DNA of 64,000 bases from Acidobacteriota bacterium (GCA_016716435.1 JADJWI010000003.1:930001-994000), one strand, 5' to 3'. Shown: positions 26,687 through 36,862, counted from the first letter of the stretch. A program made the numbers and translations. Notes: generated by a model from the sequence alone, not told the origin.

Positions 26687-28540
26687 TTATCGATCGATAG
26701 CGACGCCAAAATACCGCTCATACCCGGCACGCTGCTCGGCGGTCGGTTGAGGCTCCTTGATGAAACGATAAACAACGCGTTCATTTACACCAAGCGTAAA
26801 TTCGATATCCCGCAGGCGGTCGTGCCGAAAGATCGTCATTCGAACCTTATCGCCGGGCTTCTTCTCGCCGATGTAAGTCTGAAGAAAAGAGTTCGAAGCT
26901 CGGTGCCCGTCAATGGCGACGATCTGGTCGTTAAAGTTCAGTCCCTGTTCATGCGCCGGTGTTCCCGCCGGAACGGAACGCACAATGAGCCGTCCGTCCG
27001 TCTCGGCGAGACTTGCACCGATATAGGCCTGTCTACTGCTCGGAACTCCCGCCTGAAGCCTGAGCCCGATACCCTGAAGGATCGAATTATACTGTATCTC
27101 TTCACGGCCCGAGACGTATTTTGCAAAAAAATCTCTGAGGCTCCGACCAGCTGCCGCTTCACAGGCACGCTGAAAGTCGGCAGGCGTGAAATTACGACCT
27201 CCTTTGAAGAATTCGTTGTAGAGCGATCGCATCACATCGTCGAGCGAACGTTGATGACCGGAGGCGTTCCGGATCTCGATATCCAGCAGCATACTTACGA
27301 TCTCGCCTTTATCGTAGTATGAGATCTGATTGTTTATCGCGTTCTCGTCCTGTCGGTAATATTTGATCCAAGCGTCAAAACTCGCTTCCTCAAGGCTCGT
27401 CTGAAAACGTCCGGGGCGGTTCTGCAGGTTACCGATCATGTCCGCCTTTGACTCGAGATTCTGTTCGGGCGTGATCAGCCCCGCACGGCGAAGAAGCACA
27501 TCCTCGTAATAAGCGGTCGTTCCCTCCGCGACCCAGAGGAGCTTTGTATAGTTCTCATTCTCGTAATCGAAGGGGCCGAGGACATCAGGCCTGATCCGCT
27601 TTACGTTCCAGAGGTGGAAATATTCGTGGGCGACCAGCCGAAGAAAGCTCAAATATCGCGAACGCGGCTGGAAGCCGAAGCGGTTCCATTGCAGAGCGGT
27701 CGAGTTCAGATGTTCAAGCCCGCCGCCGCCGCGGAGATTGAGGATTATCAGGTAATCATCGACCGGCAGTTCGCCAAAGATCGCGATGCCAGCCTCGCCG
27801 ATCTTTTCGGTATCCACAGCAATTTGGTCGAGGTCGTAGTTGCCTTCGCCCGTTACAACGATCCGGTGCGGTCGCCCGGCGACCTGGAATGTTTTCTCTT
27901 TAAAGTCGCTGACCTGAAACGGCGAATCGTAAAGAATGTCGTAGTCCGGTGCGGTGAATGTGTTTGCCTCGCCCGCGACCGGCCGCAAGCCCGTCGCGAC
28001 CTTCCAATTGCCGTAGGGCACGACCTTTACCTTTGACGGAGCCTTTAGCTGGCCGGCAGGGAAAAAGAGCAGGGCAGCGTTATTCCAAAAGGCGTGCTCG
28101 TCGTTGAGTTCATTGGTTCGAACGGTCAGCTCATTTGAATAAACGCGATAGGTAGCGACTACCTCGCGGGCCTTTGCGGTCTTGATCCGCCAGGTATTCT
28201 TGCTTGTCTTTTCCCAAGCGAGAGCGGTTCCGGCGGCATCTTTCACTGCAAAATCCTGCACGTGTCGGGCGTATTCGCGTACGAGATAACTTCCCGGCGT
28301 CCAGACCGGCATTTTCAGGTCAAGGTCCTGCGGCATTGCCGACCAGCGGACGCGCATCTCGACCTCAAGCAGGTGCGTCCAGGGCTTTGACATCGAGACC
28401 GTGTAGCTGATCTCCGGGACGGCCTGCTGCGTTCGGCGTTCGGCGGCGGTCTCAGCAGTTACGTTCTGGAACGTAAATGCCAAAGCAAGCGAAAAAATAA
28501 GCCAACGGAGTAAGATCGAGCGAGTTTTTCCAGTCATCAT
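26687..28540 (-). CDS. M61-family metallopeptidase with C-terminal PDZ domain
   Basis: 617 residues with an N-terminal signal peptide (SILLRWLIFSLALAFTFQNVTA). The M61 N-terminal beta domain (WTHLLEVEMRVRWS, WTPGSYLVREYARHV) precedes the gluzincin motif HEYFHLWNVKRIRP and the downstream Glu in WVAEGTTAYYED. Residues about 510-600 form a PDZ domain (GTPAHEQGLNFNDQIVAIDGHRA). M61 enzymes are glycyl aminopeptidases. ATG 28540 is preferred to TTG 28546. It is divergent from the MFS gene (84 bp). Confidence 0.92.
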   Translation of the reverse strand: MMTGKTRSILLRWLIFSLALAFTFQNVTAETAAERRTQQAVPEISYTVSMSKPWTHLLEVEMRVRWSAMPQDLDLKMPVWTPGSYLVREYARHVQDFAVKDAAGTALAWEKTSKNTWRIKTAKAREVVATYRVYSNELTVRTNELNDEHAFWNNAALLFFPAGQLKAPSKVKVVPYGNWKVATGLRPVAGEANTFTAPDYDILYDSPFQVSDFKEKTFQVAGRPHRIVVTGEGNYDLDQIAVDTEKIGEAGIAIFGELPVDDYLIILNLRGGGGLEHLNSTALQWNRFGFQPRSRYLSFLRLVAHEYFHLWNVKRIRPDVLGPFDYENENYTKLLWVAEGTTAYYEDVLLRRAGLITPEQNLESKADMIGNLQNRPGRFQTSLEEASFDAWIKYYRQDENAINNQISYYDKGEIVSMLLDIEIRNASGHQRSLDDVMRSLYNEFFKGGRNFTPADFQRACEAAAGRSLRDFFAKYVSGREEIQYNSILQGIGLRLQAGVPSSRQAYIGASLAETDGRLIVRSVPAGTPAHEQGLNFNDQIVAIDGHRASNSFLQTYIGEKKPGDKVRMTIFRHDRLRDIEFTLGVNERVVYRFIKEPQPTAEQRAGYERYFGVAIDR

Positions 28541-28624
28541 TATCAAATAAGTTCTCTCTAGCCTTAGGCTTGTATAGTTTCGATTCTACTATGTTCGCGC
28601 GGTTTGCTAAAATTTCATCCGTAG

Positions 28625-29902
28625 ATGTCCCAACCGGAAAAAAGCGAAACGGGCGAAGAAACGCCGAACGAGCGATTCTTCACTGCACCGCTGATCATTA
28701 TATATGTAACGGTTTTCATTGACCTCATCGGCTTTGGGATGGTGATCCCGATCCTGCCTTTCTACGCGAATACCGACCCTTTTAACGCGACGCCCTTTGA
28801 GATCGGGCTTCTGCTCGGTATCTATTCGATAATGCAGTTCATCTTCTCGCCGCTTTTGGGAAGGCTCTCAGACAAGTACGGCCGGCGGCCGATCTTGTTC
28901 ATCAGCATTTTGGGGTCGGCGGCCGGCTATTTCGTCATCGGTGCGGCGGGTACGCTCATGCTCGTTTTTCTCGGCCGCGTGATCGGCGGCATAACGGGCG
29001 GCAATATCTCGACGGCGCAGGCTTACATTGCCGATGTCACTTCACGGGAGAACCGGGCGAAAGGCATGGGGATATTCGGAGCGATGTTCGGCCTTGGGTT
29101 CATTCTCGGCCCAGCACTGGCGGGAGTTTTGAGCAAATACGGCGTTAGTGTGCCGTTCTACGTGGCAGCGGTTCTCGCTTTTTCAAATGCGATCGCTGTC
29201 TATTTTATTCTTCCGGAAACGGTCAAGCGGACGGCCGACGCGAAGCCTTCGGGCGGGCGCATCGCCGAGATGCTTGCGGCCCTCGGCAAACGCGACTTCG
29301 GAGCCATCAATCTTGTCTATTTTCTGTTGGTCACGGCATTCTCCGTGATGACCTATGCGTTCGTGCTTTTTACGGCCTACCGTTACGGTTATAACGCAGA
29401 GCAAAACGGCTATCTTTTTGCCTACGTCGGCGTGATGGCGGTCATTGGCCAGGGCGTGATCTTCGGGACGCTGGCATCGCGGATTCACGAGGCAAAGCTT
29501 GCGATCATCGGCTGCCTCTTGATGGCCGCGAGCTTTTTTGCGTTTCCGTTTCTCGGCCCAAACTCCGGCGGGCTCGCGTATCTTTTGGGCGTGTGCACGG
29601 TTCTCTCGATCGGGAACGCACTTGCCGCACCGGCGCTTACGAGCCTCGCTTCAAAGCTTTCGTCGGACGATGAACAGGGAAGTATGCTCGGGATAATGCA
29701 GTCGGGGGCGAGCCTTGCACGTGCTATCGGGCCGTTTGTCGGCGGGTTGCTGCTGAACAACGCCTTCAACGCCATCGACGATGCCTCGGTGACACGAACA
29801 TTCTGGGCTGCGAGCGGGATAATGGTCCTCGCGATGGTTGCTGCTTTCTATCTTTCGAGATTGCTGGGTGAGCGGCGTGAGATGCACCGGACGGCCGCTT
29901 AG
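28625..29902 (+). CDS. MFS drug-exporter-like transporter (TetA/DHA1 type)
   Basis: 425 residues with about 12 transmembrane segments. The first helix (IYVTVFIDLIGFGMVIPILPFY) and the loop 2-3 signature GRLSDKYGRRPIL match the DHA1/TetA group, and motif C-like GFILGPALAGVLS lies in helix 5. Expected to be a proton-coupled efflux protein in the inner membrane; substrate not predictable. No TetR-type regulator is adjacent. Its stop overlaps the convergent histidine kinase stop by 4 bp. Confidence 0.88.
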   Translation: MSQPEKSETGEETPNERFFTAPLIIIYVTVFIDLIGFGMVIPILPFYANTDPFNATPFEIGLLLGIYSIMQFIFSPLLGRLSDKYGRRPILFISILGSAAGYFVIGAAGTLMLVFLGRVIGGITGGNISTAQAYIADVTSRENRAKGMGIFGAMFGLGFILGPALAGVLSKYGVSVPFYVAAVLAFSNAIAVYFILPETVKRTADAKPSGGRIAEMLAALGKRDFGAINLVYFLLVTAFSVMTYAFVLFTAYRYGYNAEQNGYLFAYVGVMAVIGQGVIFGTLASRIHEAKLAIIGCLLMAASFFAFPFLGPNSGGLAYLLGVCTVLSIGNALAAPALTSLASKLSSDDEQGSMLGIMQSGASLARAIGPFVGGLLLNNAFNAIDDASVTRTFWAASGIMVLAMVAAFYLSRLLGERREMHRTAA

Positions 29903-32859
29903 CCGACCATTCGCTGCTGAGCGGGTGAACCGAGCGGCAATGTCAGGATAAAGGTAGCACCACTTCCATTCGGGCTCTTGGCCTCGATCGATCCGCCGTG
30001 CTCCTGAACGATGCCGTAGGTCACGGCGAGTCCAAGGCCTGTTCCACTTCCAACCGCTTTTGTCGTGAAGAAAGGATCGAAGATCTTTGAGATATCTTCC
30101 TCGGATATGCCTTCGCCGGTATCTGCGACCTCGACGCGGACGCGGTCGCCGTCAAGGATCGTCCGCAGCGTTATGATGCCGCCGTTTGCCATCGCATCGC
30201 GTGCATTGAGGATCAAGTTGGTCAATACCTGCTGGAGCTTGCCGGAGTTTCCGGAAACGAGCGGCGGCCGCTCTTCATATTGTTTCACTATCTCGATCTG
30301 CGAGCGGCGGAGCTGCGGTTCAAGCAATTGGAGCGTATCGTCGATGAGCTTGTTTACATCGACCTCGGTCCATTCGATCGCACTTCCGGTTCGCGAGAAA
30401 TTGAGCAGGTTGCCGACGATGTTTGCCGCCCGCTCGGTCTGCCGGTGCATCTTCTTGAGCAGTTCGTGCTTCGGGTCGGTTTCGGGGATCATCCCGAGCA
30501 GCATCTGCGTATAGCTCGAAACGCCCGTCAGCGGTGTGTTGACCTCGTGGGCAACGCCGGCAGCGAGAAGGCCTATGCTTGAGAGCTTTTCGCTTTGCTG
30601 GAGCGATTCCTCGAGCTTGACTCGCGACGAAACATTCTCCAGCACAATGATGCCGCCCGTCTGCTCGTTCGAGACCGAGCGGAGCGGGGCAACCGCAACA
30701 TTGAGGATCAGCGGATTACCCGAAGCATCGCGGGCATGAAGCTTGTAGGCATTACGGATCTCGGTTAGGTGCCAGCGGCTCTTGCCGAGAATGCTATTGA
30801 GATTTGCCGCAAATGCCGGGTCAAAGATGTCATCAACGCTCTTGCCGATAACCTCCGAACGTGAGCGGTTCATCATCTCTTCAAAGGTAGTGTTGCAGCG
30901 TGTGATCAGCCCATCCTCATTTACGGCAAGAAGGCCGACGTTGACCGATTCGACTATCGACTCGTTGAATTCTTTGAGGAGTGCAAGCTCGGCGGTCTGC
31001 TGCTTTTGCTCCTGATATAGCCGACTGTTTTCGATCGCCACGGCGATATAGCCGGAGATCGTTCTCAAGATCTCAAGGTCCTCAGAGGAAAGCAGCGAGC
31101 CGTCCTTCGCCCGGCCGAGGCCGATCACGGCGACCATCTTGCTGCCAACGACGCACGGCACGAAATAATGAAGCTCCTGCCTGACGCCGGTCAGCCCGCC
31201 GCCATTGCCGTTGGTCGTATCCGCATCGTCGTCGTTGATCTCGATCTGGTCCGCGCGGACGATCCCGTTTGCTGCCGACTTTTGTCGGATGATCTGTTTG
31301 AAATCGCGAGGAACAGTGTAAGTTTCAGTCAGCCCGATCGAACGGCCGATACGGTAGCCGCCCTCACCTTCGCGATCTTCAATAAACACCGCGACCTTTT
31401 CAACGTCAAGCACCTCAACCAACCGATGCGAGAGTGATTCAAGTAGCGGCTCGAGCGCCGTAGAGGCTGAAAGCGTTCGGCCAAAATCGAGCAATCCCCG
31501 GCGAAGGTCATAGCGCTCGCCATAGAAGAAACGGTTCGCCCGCTCTTGCAGAAAATTCTTGAGCGGCTCGCTCAGCATCACGATCGCCGCCATCGCAACG
31601 ATCGCAATTACGGCGCGAAGCGTGATCTCGGTGGTAGAAAGGTCGCTGCCGACCGCAAGAAATACCAACCCGAGTGCGACGGCTCCGATCATCATCGCAA
31701 TGGCAAGCGTTGTCATTGCATAGACGAGGGCCCGGCGGACGACGACATCAACGTCCATCAGCCGATACCGCACGACCGAATGGCCAAAGCTTAGCGGAAT
31801 TAGCGCAAGTGGAAGCGTCGAAAGAGCCGAGGTGATGATGTCTTCCGGAAGGTAGATGAACTGCCGCGTCAGTTGCAGCCCGATGATAGGGATGACCGAC
31901 GCGATCGTGCCCCACATCGCCCATTTTAGCCGCTGTCGCACGACCGCCTGCGTACTCGTCAAAAATCGCCAAAGAAGAATTCCTGCACCAATGGCAACGC
32001 CGACGGCAAAATGGCCGACGAGAATTGCGTTGAGCAGCGGAAATGCCTTGTACGAAGCCAACGCGGCATTAAAACTTATGGCTGTTGCGGTCGGAAGTAC
32101 AAATGGCGAAAAGGTCAGAACGATGACCGCTGCCGCTATGGCGACCGCGGGAGCATACGTGGCGATGGTCTTCCACCGAGCCTCGTCAAAGACCTCGCTC
32201 CGTACCGGATAACGCAAACAAAAATGAACAAAGAGCGGAGCAAAGGCGATGAAAGCAAGCCAATCGACGACCTGGATGGCAAGGTCGAAATCCTGCCCGA
32301 ACCCAAGGGCACTGTAAAAATGAAAAACAAATGCCGCGAGACAAACGGTCGCAAAGTGCAGTATGAACGGGGCCTGGCTGCCCTGCTTAAAAAGAACGAA
32401 CACCCCGACACCGAGCCACACAACGCCGACGACCATCAAAAAAATGAGCGAAGCCGGCCAGCGGGGTACCGTGTCAATATTTCGAAGGTCCGCAAAGTAG
32501 CGGTTATCGGCGAAGGAGAACGAGCTCTTTTCAAAAAAGTACGTGAGGCTGCCGCCGACTCCGGCTGCGTCCAGATACATCGGGACGTCAGCGGCAGCGA
32601 CAACTTCGTCGAAATTTGTGCCGTCAAGGCTGATCGAAAGGAGTTTATCACCCGGTGAGATGCCGGCCCGCGAGGCGGCAAAGCCGCGTTCGACGCGTTC
32701 GGCGTAAATGCCGTCCGCTTTTTCTACCCACAATACGCCATCGGTCGGCGGAAGCTGGTGCGTCGCCCTTTGAGACAGGTTTAGGGCTCCGCCGGCAACG
32801 AAAAAGATCGTCGCCAGCAGCCATATCAGGCTCCAACTTGTGAAGATGCTTCGCTTCAT
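29899..32859 (-). CDS. Hybrid-sensing histidine kinase: PDZ, multi-TM, GAF, PAS, HisKA, HATPase
   Basis: 986 residues. After a first membrane helix (WSLIWLLATIFFVAGGALNL) comes a PDZ-like domain (ERGFAASRAGISPGDKLLSI) placed outside the membrane, then about eight more membrane helices to residue 430. A GAF domain (about 470-620) and PAS domain (LLKEFNESIVESVNVGLLAVNEDG, about 635-750) precede HisKA with the phospho-acceptor His771 (AAGVAHEVNTPL). HATPase boxes N (LTNLILNARDAM), G1 (VADTGEGI), F (FDPFFTTK) and G2 (GTGLGLAV) are complete. No receiver or response-regulator gene is next to it, so the partner is elsewhere. Confidence 0.92.
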   Translation of the reverse strand: MKRSIFTSWSLIWLLATIFFVAGGALNLSQRATHQLPPTDGVLWVEKADGIYAERVERGFAASRAGISPGDKLLSISLDGTNFDEVVAAADVPMYLDAAGVGGSLTYFFEKSSFSFADNRYFADLRNIDTVPRWPASLIFLMVVGVVWLGVGVFVLFKQGSQAPFILHFATVCLAAFVFHFYSALGFGQDFDLAIQVVDWLAFIAFAPLFVHFCLRYPVRSEVFDEARWKTIATYAPAVAIAAAVIVLTFSPFVLPTATAISFNAALASYKAFPLLNAILVGHFAVGVAIGAGILLWRFLTSTQAVVRQRLKWAMWGTIASVIPIIGLQLTRQFIYLPEDIITSALSTLPLALIPLSFGHSVVRYRLMDVDVVVRRALVYAMTTLAIAMMIGAVALGLVFLAVGSDLSTTEITLRAVIAIVAMAAIVMLSEPLKNFLQERANRFFYGERYDLRRGLLDFGRTLSASTALEPLLESLSHRLVEVLDVEKVAVFIEDREGEGGYRIGRSIGLTETYTVPRDFKQIIRQKSAANGIVRADQIEINDDDADTTNGNGGGLTGVRQELHYFVPCVVGSKMVAVIGLGRAKDGSLLSSEDLEILRTISGYIAVAIENSRLYQEQKQQTAELALLKEFNESIVESVNVGLLAVNEDGLITRCNTTFEEMMNRSRSEVIGKSVDDIFDPAFAANLNSILGKSRWHLTEIRNAYKLHARDASGNPLILNVAVAPLRSVSNEQTGGIIVLENVSSRVKLEESLQQSEKLSSIGLLAAGVAHEVNTPLTGVSSYTQMLLGMIPETDPKHELLKKMHRQTERAANIVGNLLNFSRTGSAIEWTEVDVNKLIDDTLQLLEPQLRRSQIEIVKQYEERPPLVSGNSGKLQQVLTNLILNARDAMANGGIITLRTILDGDRVRVEVADTGEGISEEDISKIFDPFFTTKAVGSGTGLGLAVTYGIVQEHGGSIEAKSPNGSGATFILTLPLGSPAQQRMVG

Positions 32860-33104
32860 CGGGAAGCCGTAGCTTTGGCTAACTATATTAAAAAGGCAAC
32901 TCTTATTCCAACTCTCGCCCCCGGCCGAAGAATGTTAAATGCAGGAAAACAGGCGGGTTAGGGCTGGGGCAAAAAGAGGAACTGCAAGGATTGCTCATTT
33001 GATATCCATTTTTTTGCTTTTCAATCCAATATTTCGGAGTCAGTCGGTTCGTGGCCCGTTTCAAAGGCCGATAAAATACTGGAAAAATTAAACTTGGCAG
33101 GTTT

Positions 33105-34856
33105 CTAGAATCGCACGAGGATACTGCCCCGGACCATGCGGCGTTGCGAGTTCAGGCTAAGGGTTCCTTCCGAACTTGTGGCCGTGTTCTGAAGGTCAAA
33201 GATGTTGCGGGCGTCCAGGATCGCCTCGGCACGGAAAGGAAGGCCAAGGGTCGGTAAAGACTGTGTAACGACAAAACTGAGGCCCGGATCGTATATCGCA
33301 AGCCGGCCGCGGAATGGGTCCACGGCAAATACCGTCGCATTCGGCGAGAGCCGGAAGATCGTGCGGATATTGGTCCCCGGCCGAATATCGGTATCAAGCT
33401 GGCCAAAGACCGTATGGAAAACAGACTCTTCAAACAGCGATGCCGGGTCCTGCAATCCTTCGCCCGAAAGCCGCTGCCCGCTACCGAAGCTGTAGCCGCC
33501 CGTCAGGTTAAAGCGTCCGCTCAGCCGGCGAGCATAAACGACGCGGATGCCGCTTGCATTCCCTTGCTGATTGCCGGCGATGTCACTGCCTTCGATCGAA
33601 GCCGCACCGAACGGCAAACCAATAACGCGAACTCCGCGGACAAGGGTTCCGTCAAAAAATGCGGTCGCCTCGAGGCTTGAGCTGTTGTCAAGAACACGCT
33701 CGATACCAAACTCAAGCCGCCGCGAATTGTTCATCAGCGCCTCGCCGTCCTCGACGACCACGTCCTCAATAAAGGCGGGCTCGCGGAACGATATCTGTGC
33801 GTCCTCAAGGGCTATCTCGCGTGCCCATGATCGTTCGTCGGTTTGGGTCGTGAAGGCCGAGCGGAAACGTGTTTTTGAGTCGATGTCGTACTGGAAGCCG
33901 AGCCGCGGAGCGATAACAAAATCGTTGCTGGCACCGGTGAACCGCGAATAATCGATCCCGTAAACAAAAATGATGCCCTCGCGGATCCGCCATTCATCAA
34001 TGGCCCTGAGTGAGAACTGGCCGAGCGATTCTTCGCGTTCGCCCGAGGTTAAGGTGCCGAGTTCGCCAAACGACGTCACGAACCGCAGCGTGTGCGATTC
34101 ATTCGGGCGATACGAAAGCTGTGTATCGAGCCGCTTCGGTGCGTTTCTTCCGGCCGCCGCCTGGCCCGCGAGGATCAGGTCGGTTTTCTCATTGAGCGCA
34201 ATATGCGTCGCAACGTTTACGCCGACATAATTTCCGCGCTCGGTGGTTGCGGCAAAGGTCTCGGCGATCGTCTGTCCGGGCTTAAGGTTGATCGATCCGC
34301 TCTCATCATCGAGCGAAGCGACCTCAACTTCGGCCGGCTCATTAACACTCTCTTCCAACGGGACATCGCCCTCGGTGTTCAAATATATCGAGCGGCCCAT
34401 CTGCGAGGACCGAATGACCCACTTGGGATTTGATCGGTCGAGTTTTTTTTCGGGAAGTGTATTACCGCTTCCGGCACGCGCCAACTTGAATCCGAAATCC
34501 TGTTCCGTGGCCCGTCCAATCTCAACCTGCGGCAAGGTAGCCGGGTTAAAGCCCTGAGCGACTGCAAGAACTGTGTATTTACCTGGAATGATGCGAAGCG
34601 TGTAGCTTCCGTCGGCTGCCGAACGAACCTGCCGGAGCAGTTTTGAGGTACCGAGGCGAAAGATCGCAACAACGGCGTCCGCTATTGGCTTGCCGCCTTC
34701 ATCGCGGACGATGCCGCGGATCAGGCCCAGATTGCTCTTTCCCGAAGTGCCGGCGAATTCTGCCGTATCTTCCGCTGCAATCGCCGGCGCGGCGGTGCCG
34801 ATGGCCAGTGCAAAAAGCAGCAGAGAATTTATCGCTTTTGTAAAGAGTTGAGCCAT
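33105..34856 (-). CDS. Outer-membrane beta-barrel protein with N-terminal carboxypeptidase-regulatory-like domain
   Basis: 583 residues with signal peptide (SLLLFALAIGTAAPAIA). Residues about 45-125 form a CarboxypepD_reg/Cna-B-type domain (GLIRGIVRDEGGKPIADAVVAIF, GSYTLRIIPGKYTVLAVAQGF). From about residue 190 to the end alternating beta strands resemble a TonB-receptor-like barrel, ending VRGSILVRF with the terminal Phe typical of BamA substrates. No plug domain is obvious, so it may be a shortened relative of Oar-type receptors. It faces the tRNA-Ser promoter region upstream. Confidence 0.78.
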   Translation of the reverse strand: MAQLFTKAINSLLLFALAIGTAAPAIAAEDTAEFAGTSGKSNLGLIRGIVRDEGGKPIADAVVAIFRLGTSKLLRQVRSAADGSYTLRIIPGKYTVLAVAQGFNPATLPQVEIGRATEQDFGFKLARAGSGNTLPEKKLDRSNPKWVIRSSQMGRSIYLNTEGDVPLEESVNEPAEVEVASLDDESGSINLKPGQTIAETFAATTERGNYVGVNVATHIALNEKTDLILAGQAAAGRNAPKRLDTQLSYRPNESHTLRFVTSFGELGTLTSGEREESLGQFSLRAIDEWRIREGIIFVYGIDYSRFTGASNDFVIAPRLGFQYDIDSKTRFRSAFTTQTDERSWAREIALEDAQISFREPAFIEDVVVEDGEALMNNSRRLEFGIERVLDNSSSLEATAFFDGTLVRGVRVIGLPFGAASIEGSDIAGNQQGNASGIRVVYARRLSGRFNLTGGYSFGSGQRLSGEGLQDPASLFEESVFHTVFGQLDTDIRPGTNIRTIFRLSPNATVFAVDPFRGRLAIYDPGLSFVVTQSLPTLGLPFRAEAILDARNIFDLQNTATSSEGTLSLNSQRRMVRGSILVRF

Positions 34857-35012
34857 ATAAGGTCTTCAACGCCAGGATCGGGCAATACCGGGGAGATCAA
34901 GTCGAACCGGAGAAAAATGGACGAAATACTACAACCCCCGTATTTTCTAGTTATTCAAGTTGTGTGTCAAGCCGAAAATAAACCTATTTGCGTGGTCTAT
35001 GATGCCGAAAGC

Positions 35013-35040
35013 TTGACAAAGTTTGCCCTTGGGCTAGAAT
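35013..35040 (+). promoter_or_regulatory. Sigma-70-type promoter of tRNA-Ser
   Basis: TTGACA at 35013-35018, a 16-bp spacer and TAGAAT at 35035-35040, 25 bp before the tRNA 5' end. One of the few near-consensus promoters in the window. Confidence 0.8.
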
Positions 35041-35065
35041 TGACTTTGCTTTTCAGCATCCATGC

Positions 35066-35156
35066 GGAGACGTGGCTGAGTGGCTGAAAGCGGCGGTTTG
35101 CTAAATCGTTGTACCCTAACCCGGTACCACAGGTTCGAATCCTGTCGTCTCCGCCA
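35066..35156 (+). tRNA. tRNA-Ser (anticodon GCU)
   Basis: 91 nt including the encoded CCA. Acceptor GGAGACG pairs with CGTCTCC; the anticodon loop TTGCTAA gives GCU, reading AGC/AGU. A long variable arm (class II) and T-arm with GGTTCGAATCC are present. Confidence 0.96.
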
Positions 35157-35236
35157 TAAATTCCAGAGGCCGGTCGTCAGTGGTCAGTGGTCAGAACTTT
35201 CTGCCGCGGGCCTTTGTCGATCGGTCATTTTTTATT

Positions 35237-36862
35237 ATGAATGTCAGAGTTCGATTTGCACCGTCGCCGACGGGTTATTTACATATCGGTTCCGCAAGGA
35301 CCGCTCTTTTTAACTATCTTTACGCTCGCAACACCGGCGGCAAATTCCTTTTGAGGATCGAGGACACGGATCTCGCCCGCTCTACCGAGGAATCGACCCG
35401 TTCGATCCTTGAAGGGCTTGAGTGGCTCGGCTTTGCACCGGAAGAAGAGATCGTTTTTCAGTCAAATAATGCCGACAAGCACCGAGCGACCGCGCTTAGA
35501 TTATTGGAAGAAGGCAAGGCCTATCGCGACTTTACGCCGAAGGAGGCTCCGACCGACGCGAACGTAAAAGATGCGATAAAGCAGCGTGCCCGCGAGCAGG
35601 GCGGCGATAAGAACATGCGCGATAATATCTATCGCGACCTTTCGCAGGAAGAAAGCGACGCTCGTGCCGCGGCCGGCGAGCCCTTCGCCATTCGGCTCAA
35701 GGTTGGGGCCGAAGGCAAGACGGCATTCGAAGACCAGGTTTATGGCCTGCAGGAACGCGATTACGCGGACACCGAAGACCTCGTCCTGCTCCGCTCGGAC
35801 GGGCATCCGCTCTACAACCTCGCCGTCGTTTGCGACGACATCGAGATGGCGATAACGCACGTCATCCGCGGCCAAGACCACCTGACGAACACGCACAAAC
35901 AGGTCTTGATCTACGAAGCTCTCGGTGTCACACCGCCGATATTTGCACACCTGCCGCTGATCATGGCGCCGAACAAGGGCAAGCTCTCAAAGCGCAAGCA
36001 CGGCGAGGTCGTTTCGATGACGACCTATCGCGACGCGGGTTTCATTGCCGCTGCTTTTCGAAATTTCCTCGCACTTCTTGGCTGGTCGGCCGGCGAGGAG
36101 AAGGAGATCTATTCGCTGGAAGAGCTGATCGAGAAATTTTCACTCGAGGGCATTCACCGCTCAAACGCGGTCTTTAATTTTCATCCTGACGACCCCCGAA
36201 AATGGACCGACGACAAGGCCATCTGGATGAACGCCGAATACATCCGCACGATGCCGCTCGACGGCCTCTACCCGCTCGTCAAGGCAGAGCTGAAAGCGAA
36301 CAAGCTCTGGAAGGACGAATATGCCGACGATATTCCGGAACCGGCTGACGGCTTAGAGCTTATAGCTGAAAGCTATTCGGCAAACGCACCGCTCGATTCG
36401 AGCGCTTGGTTCCTTTACACCATCGATCTCATCCGCCAGCGGTTCTTTACGCTCAAGGATTTCTCGGCCCAGGGCCGTGCGTATTTCAGCGAAGATTTTG
36501 ACTTCGACCCAGCGGCCATCGCCAAGAACCTGACCAAGTTCCCGGAGCTCAAAGAATGGATGCCGGAACTCGCCGACCGCTTCGAGGCCGAATTTGCCTC
36601 AAGCTCCCCTCCTTACGAAGTAGGGGTGGACGCTGCTTTGAGCGGACGGGGTGGTTCTTTGCCATTCGATGAACCCAACATCGAAACCATCGTCAAAGCC
36701 TTCACTGAAGAAAAAGGCACCAAGCTCGGCGTGATAATGAACGGTGCCCGCACACTCCTAACAGGTGTCGCCGTCGGCCCCTCAATGCTCTCGGTCTTCG
36801 AGGTCATCGGCCTCGAAAGAACCCTGATGAGACTGAGGAGTCAAGTGGCTTGGAATTTATAG
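35237..36862 (+). CDS. gltX: Glutamyl-tRNA synthetase with in-frame repeat insertion
   Basis: 541 residues from ATG 35237 (MNVRVRFAPSPTG). Class I signatures: HIGS variant of HIGH (PTGYLHIGSARTAL) and KLSKR variant of KMSKS. The protein is longer than the usual 465-490 residues; part of this is an insert SSPPYEVGVDAALSGRGGS (36605-36656) encoded by a palindromic repeat in the C-terminal anticodon-binding part. The frame stays open across it and the conserved end VIGLERTLMRLR follows, so the enzyme is probably functional. A second, divergent copy of its last 22 codons lies at 37453-37518. Essential cytoplasmic enzyme charging tRNA-Glu. Confidence 0.94.
   Translation: MNVRVRFAPSPTGYLHIGSARTALFNYLYARNTGGKFLLRIEDTDLARSTEESTRSILEGLEWLGFAPEEEIVFQSNNADKHRATALRLLEEGKAYRDFTPKEAPTDANVKDAIKQRAREQGGDKNMRDNIYRDLSQEESDARAAAGEPFAIRLKVGAEGKTAFEDQVYGLQERDYADTEDLVLLRSDGHPLYNLAVVCDDIEMAITHVIRGQDHLTNTHKQVLIYEALGVTPPIFAHLPLIMAPNKGKLSKRKHGEVVSMTTYRDAGFIAAAFRNFLALLGWSAGEEKEIYSLEELIEKFSLEGIHRSNAVFNFHPDDPRKWTDDKAIWMNAEYIRTMPLDGLYPLVKAELKANKLWKDEYADDIPEPADGLELIAESYSANAPLDSSAWFLYTIDLIRQRFFTLKDFSAQGRAYFSEDFDFDPAAIAKNLTKFPELKEWMPELADRFEAEFASSSPPYEVGVDAALSGRGGSLPFDEPNIETIVKAFTEEKGTKLGVIMNGARTLLTGVAVGPSMLSVFEVIGLERTLMRLRSQVAWNL
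36605..36656. repeat. Palindromic repeat element inserted in frame in gltX
   Basis: CCCCTCCTT (36606-36614) and AAGTAGGGG (36618-36626) form a 9-bp stem with one mismatch, followed by GGTGGACGC and ending GGACGGGGTGG, with CGCT/AGCG inner arms. It looks like a dispersed small palindromic element; only one copy is in this window. Confidence 0.6.
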
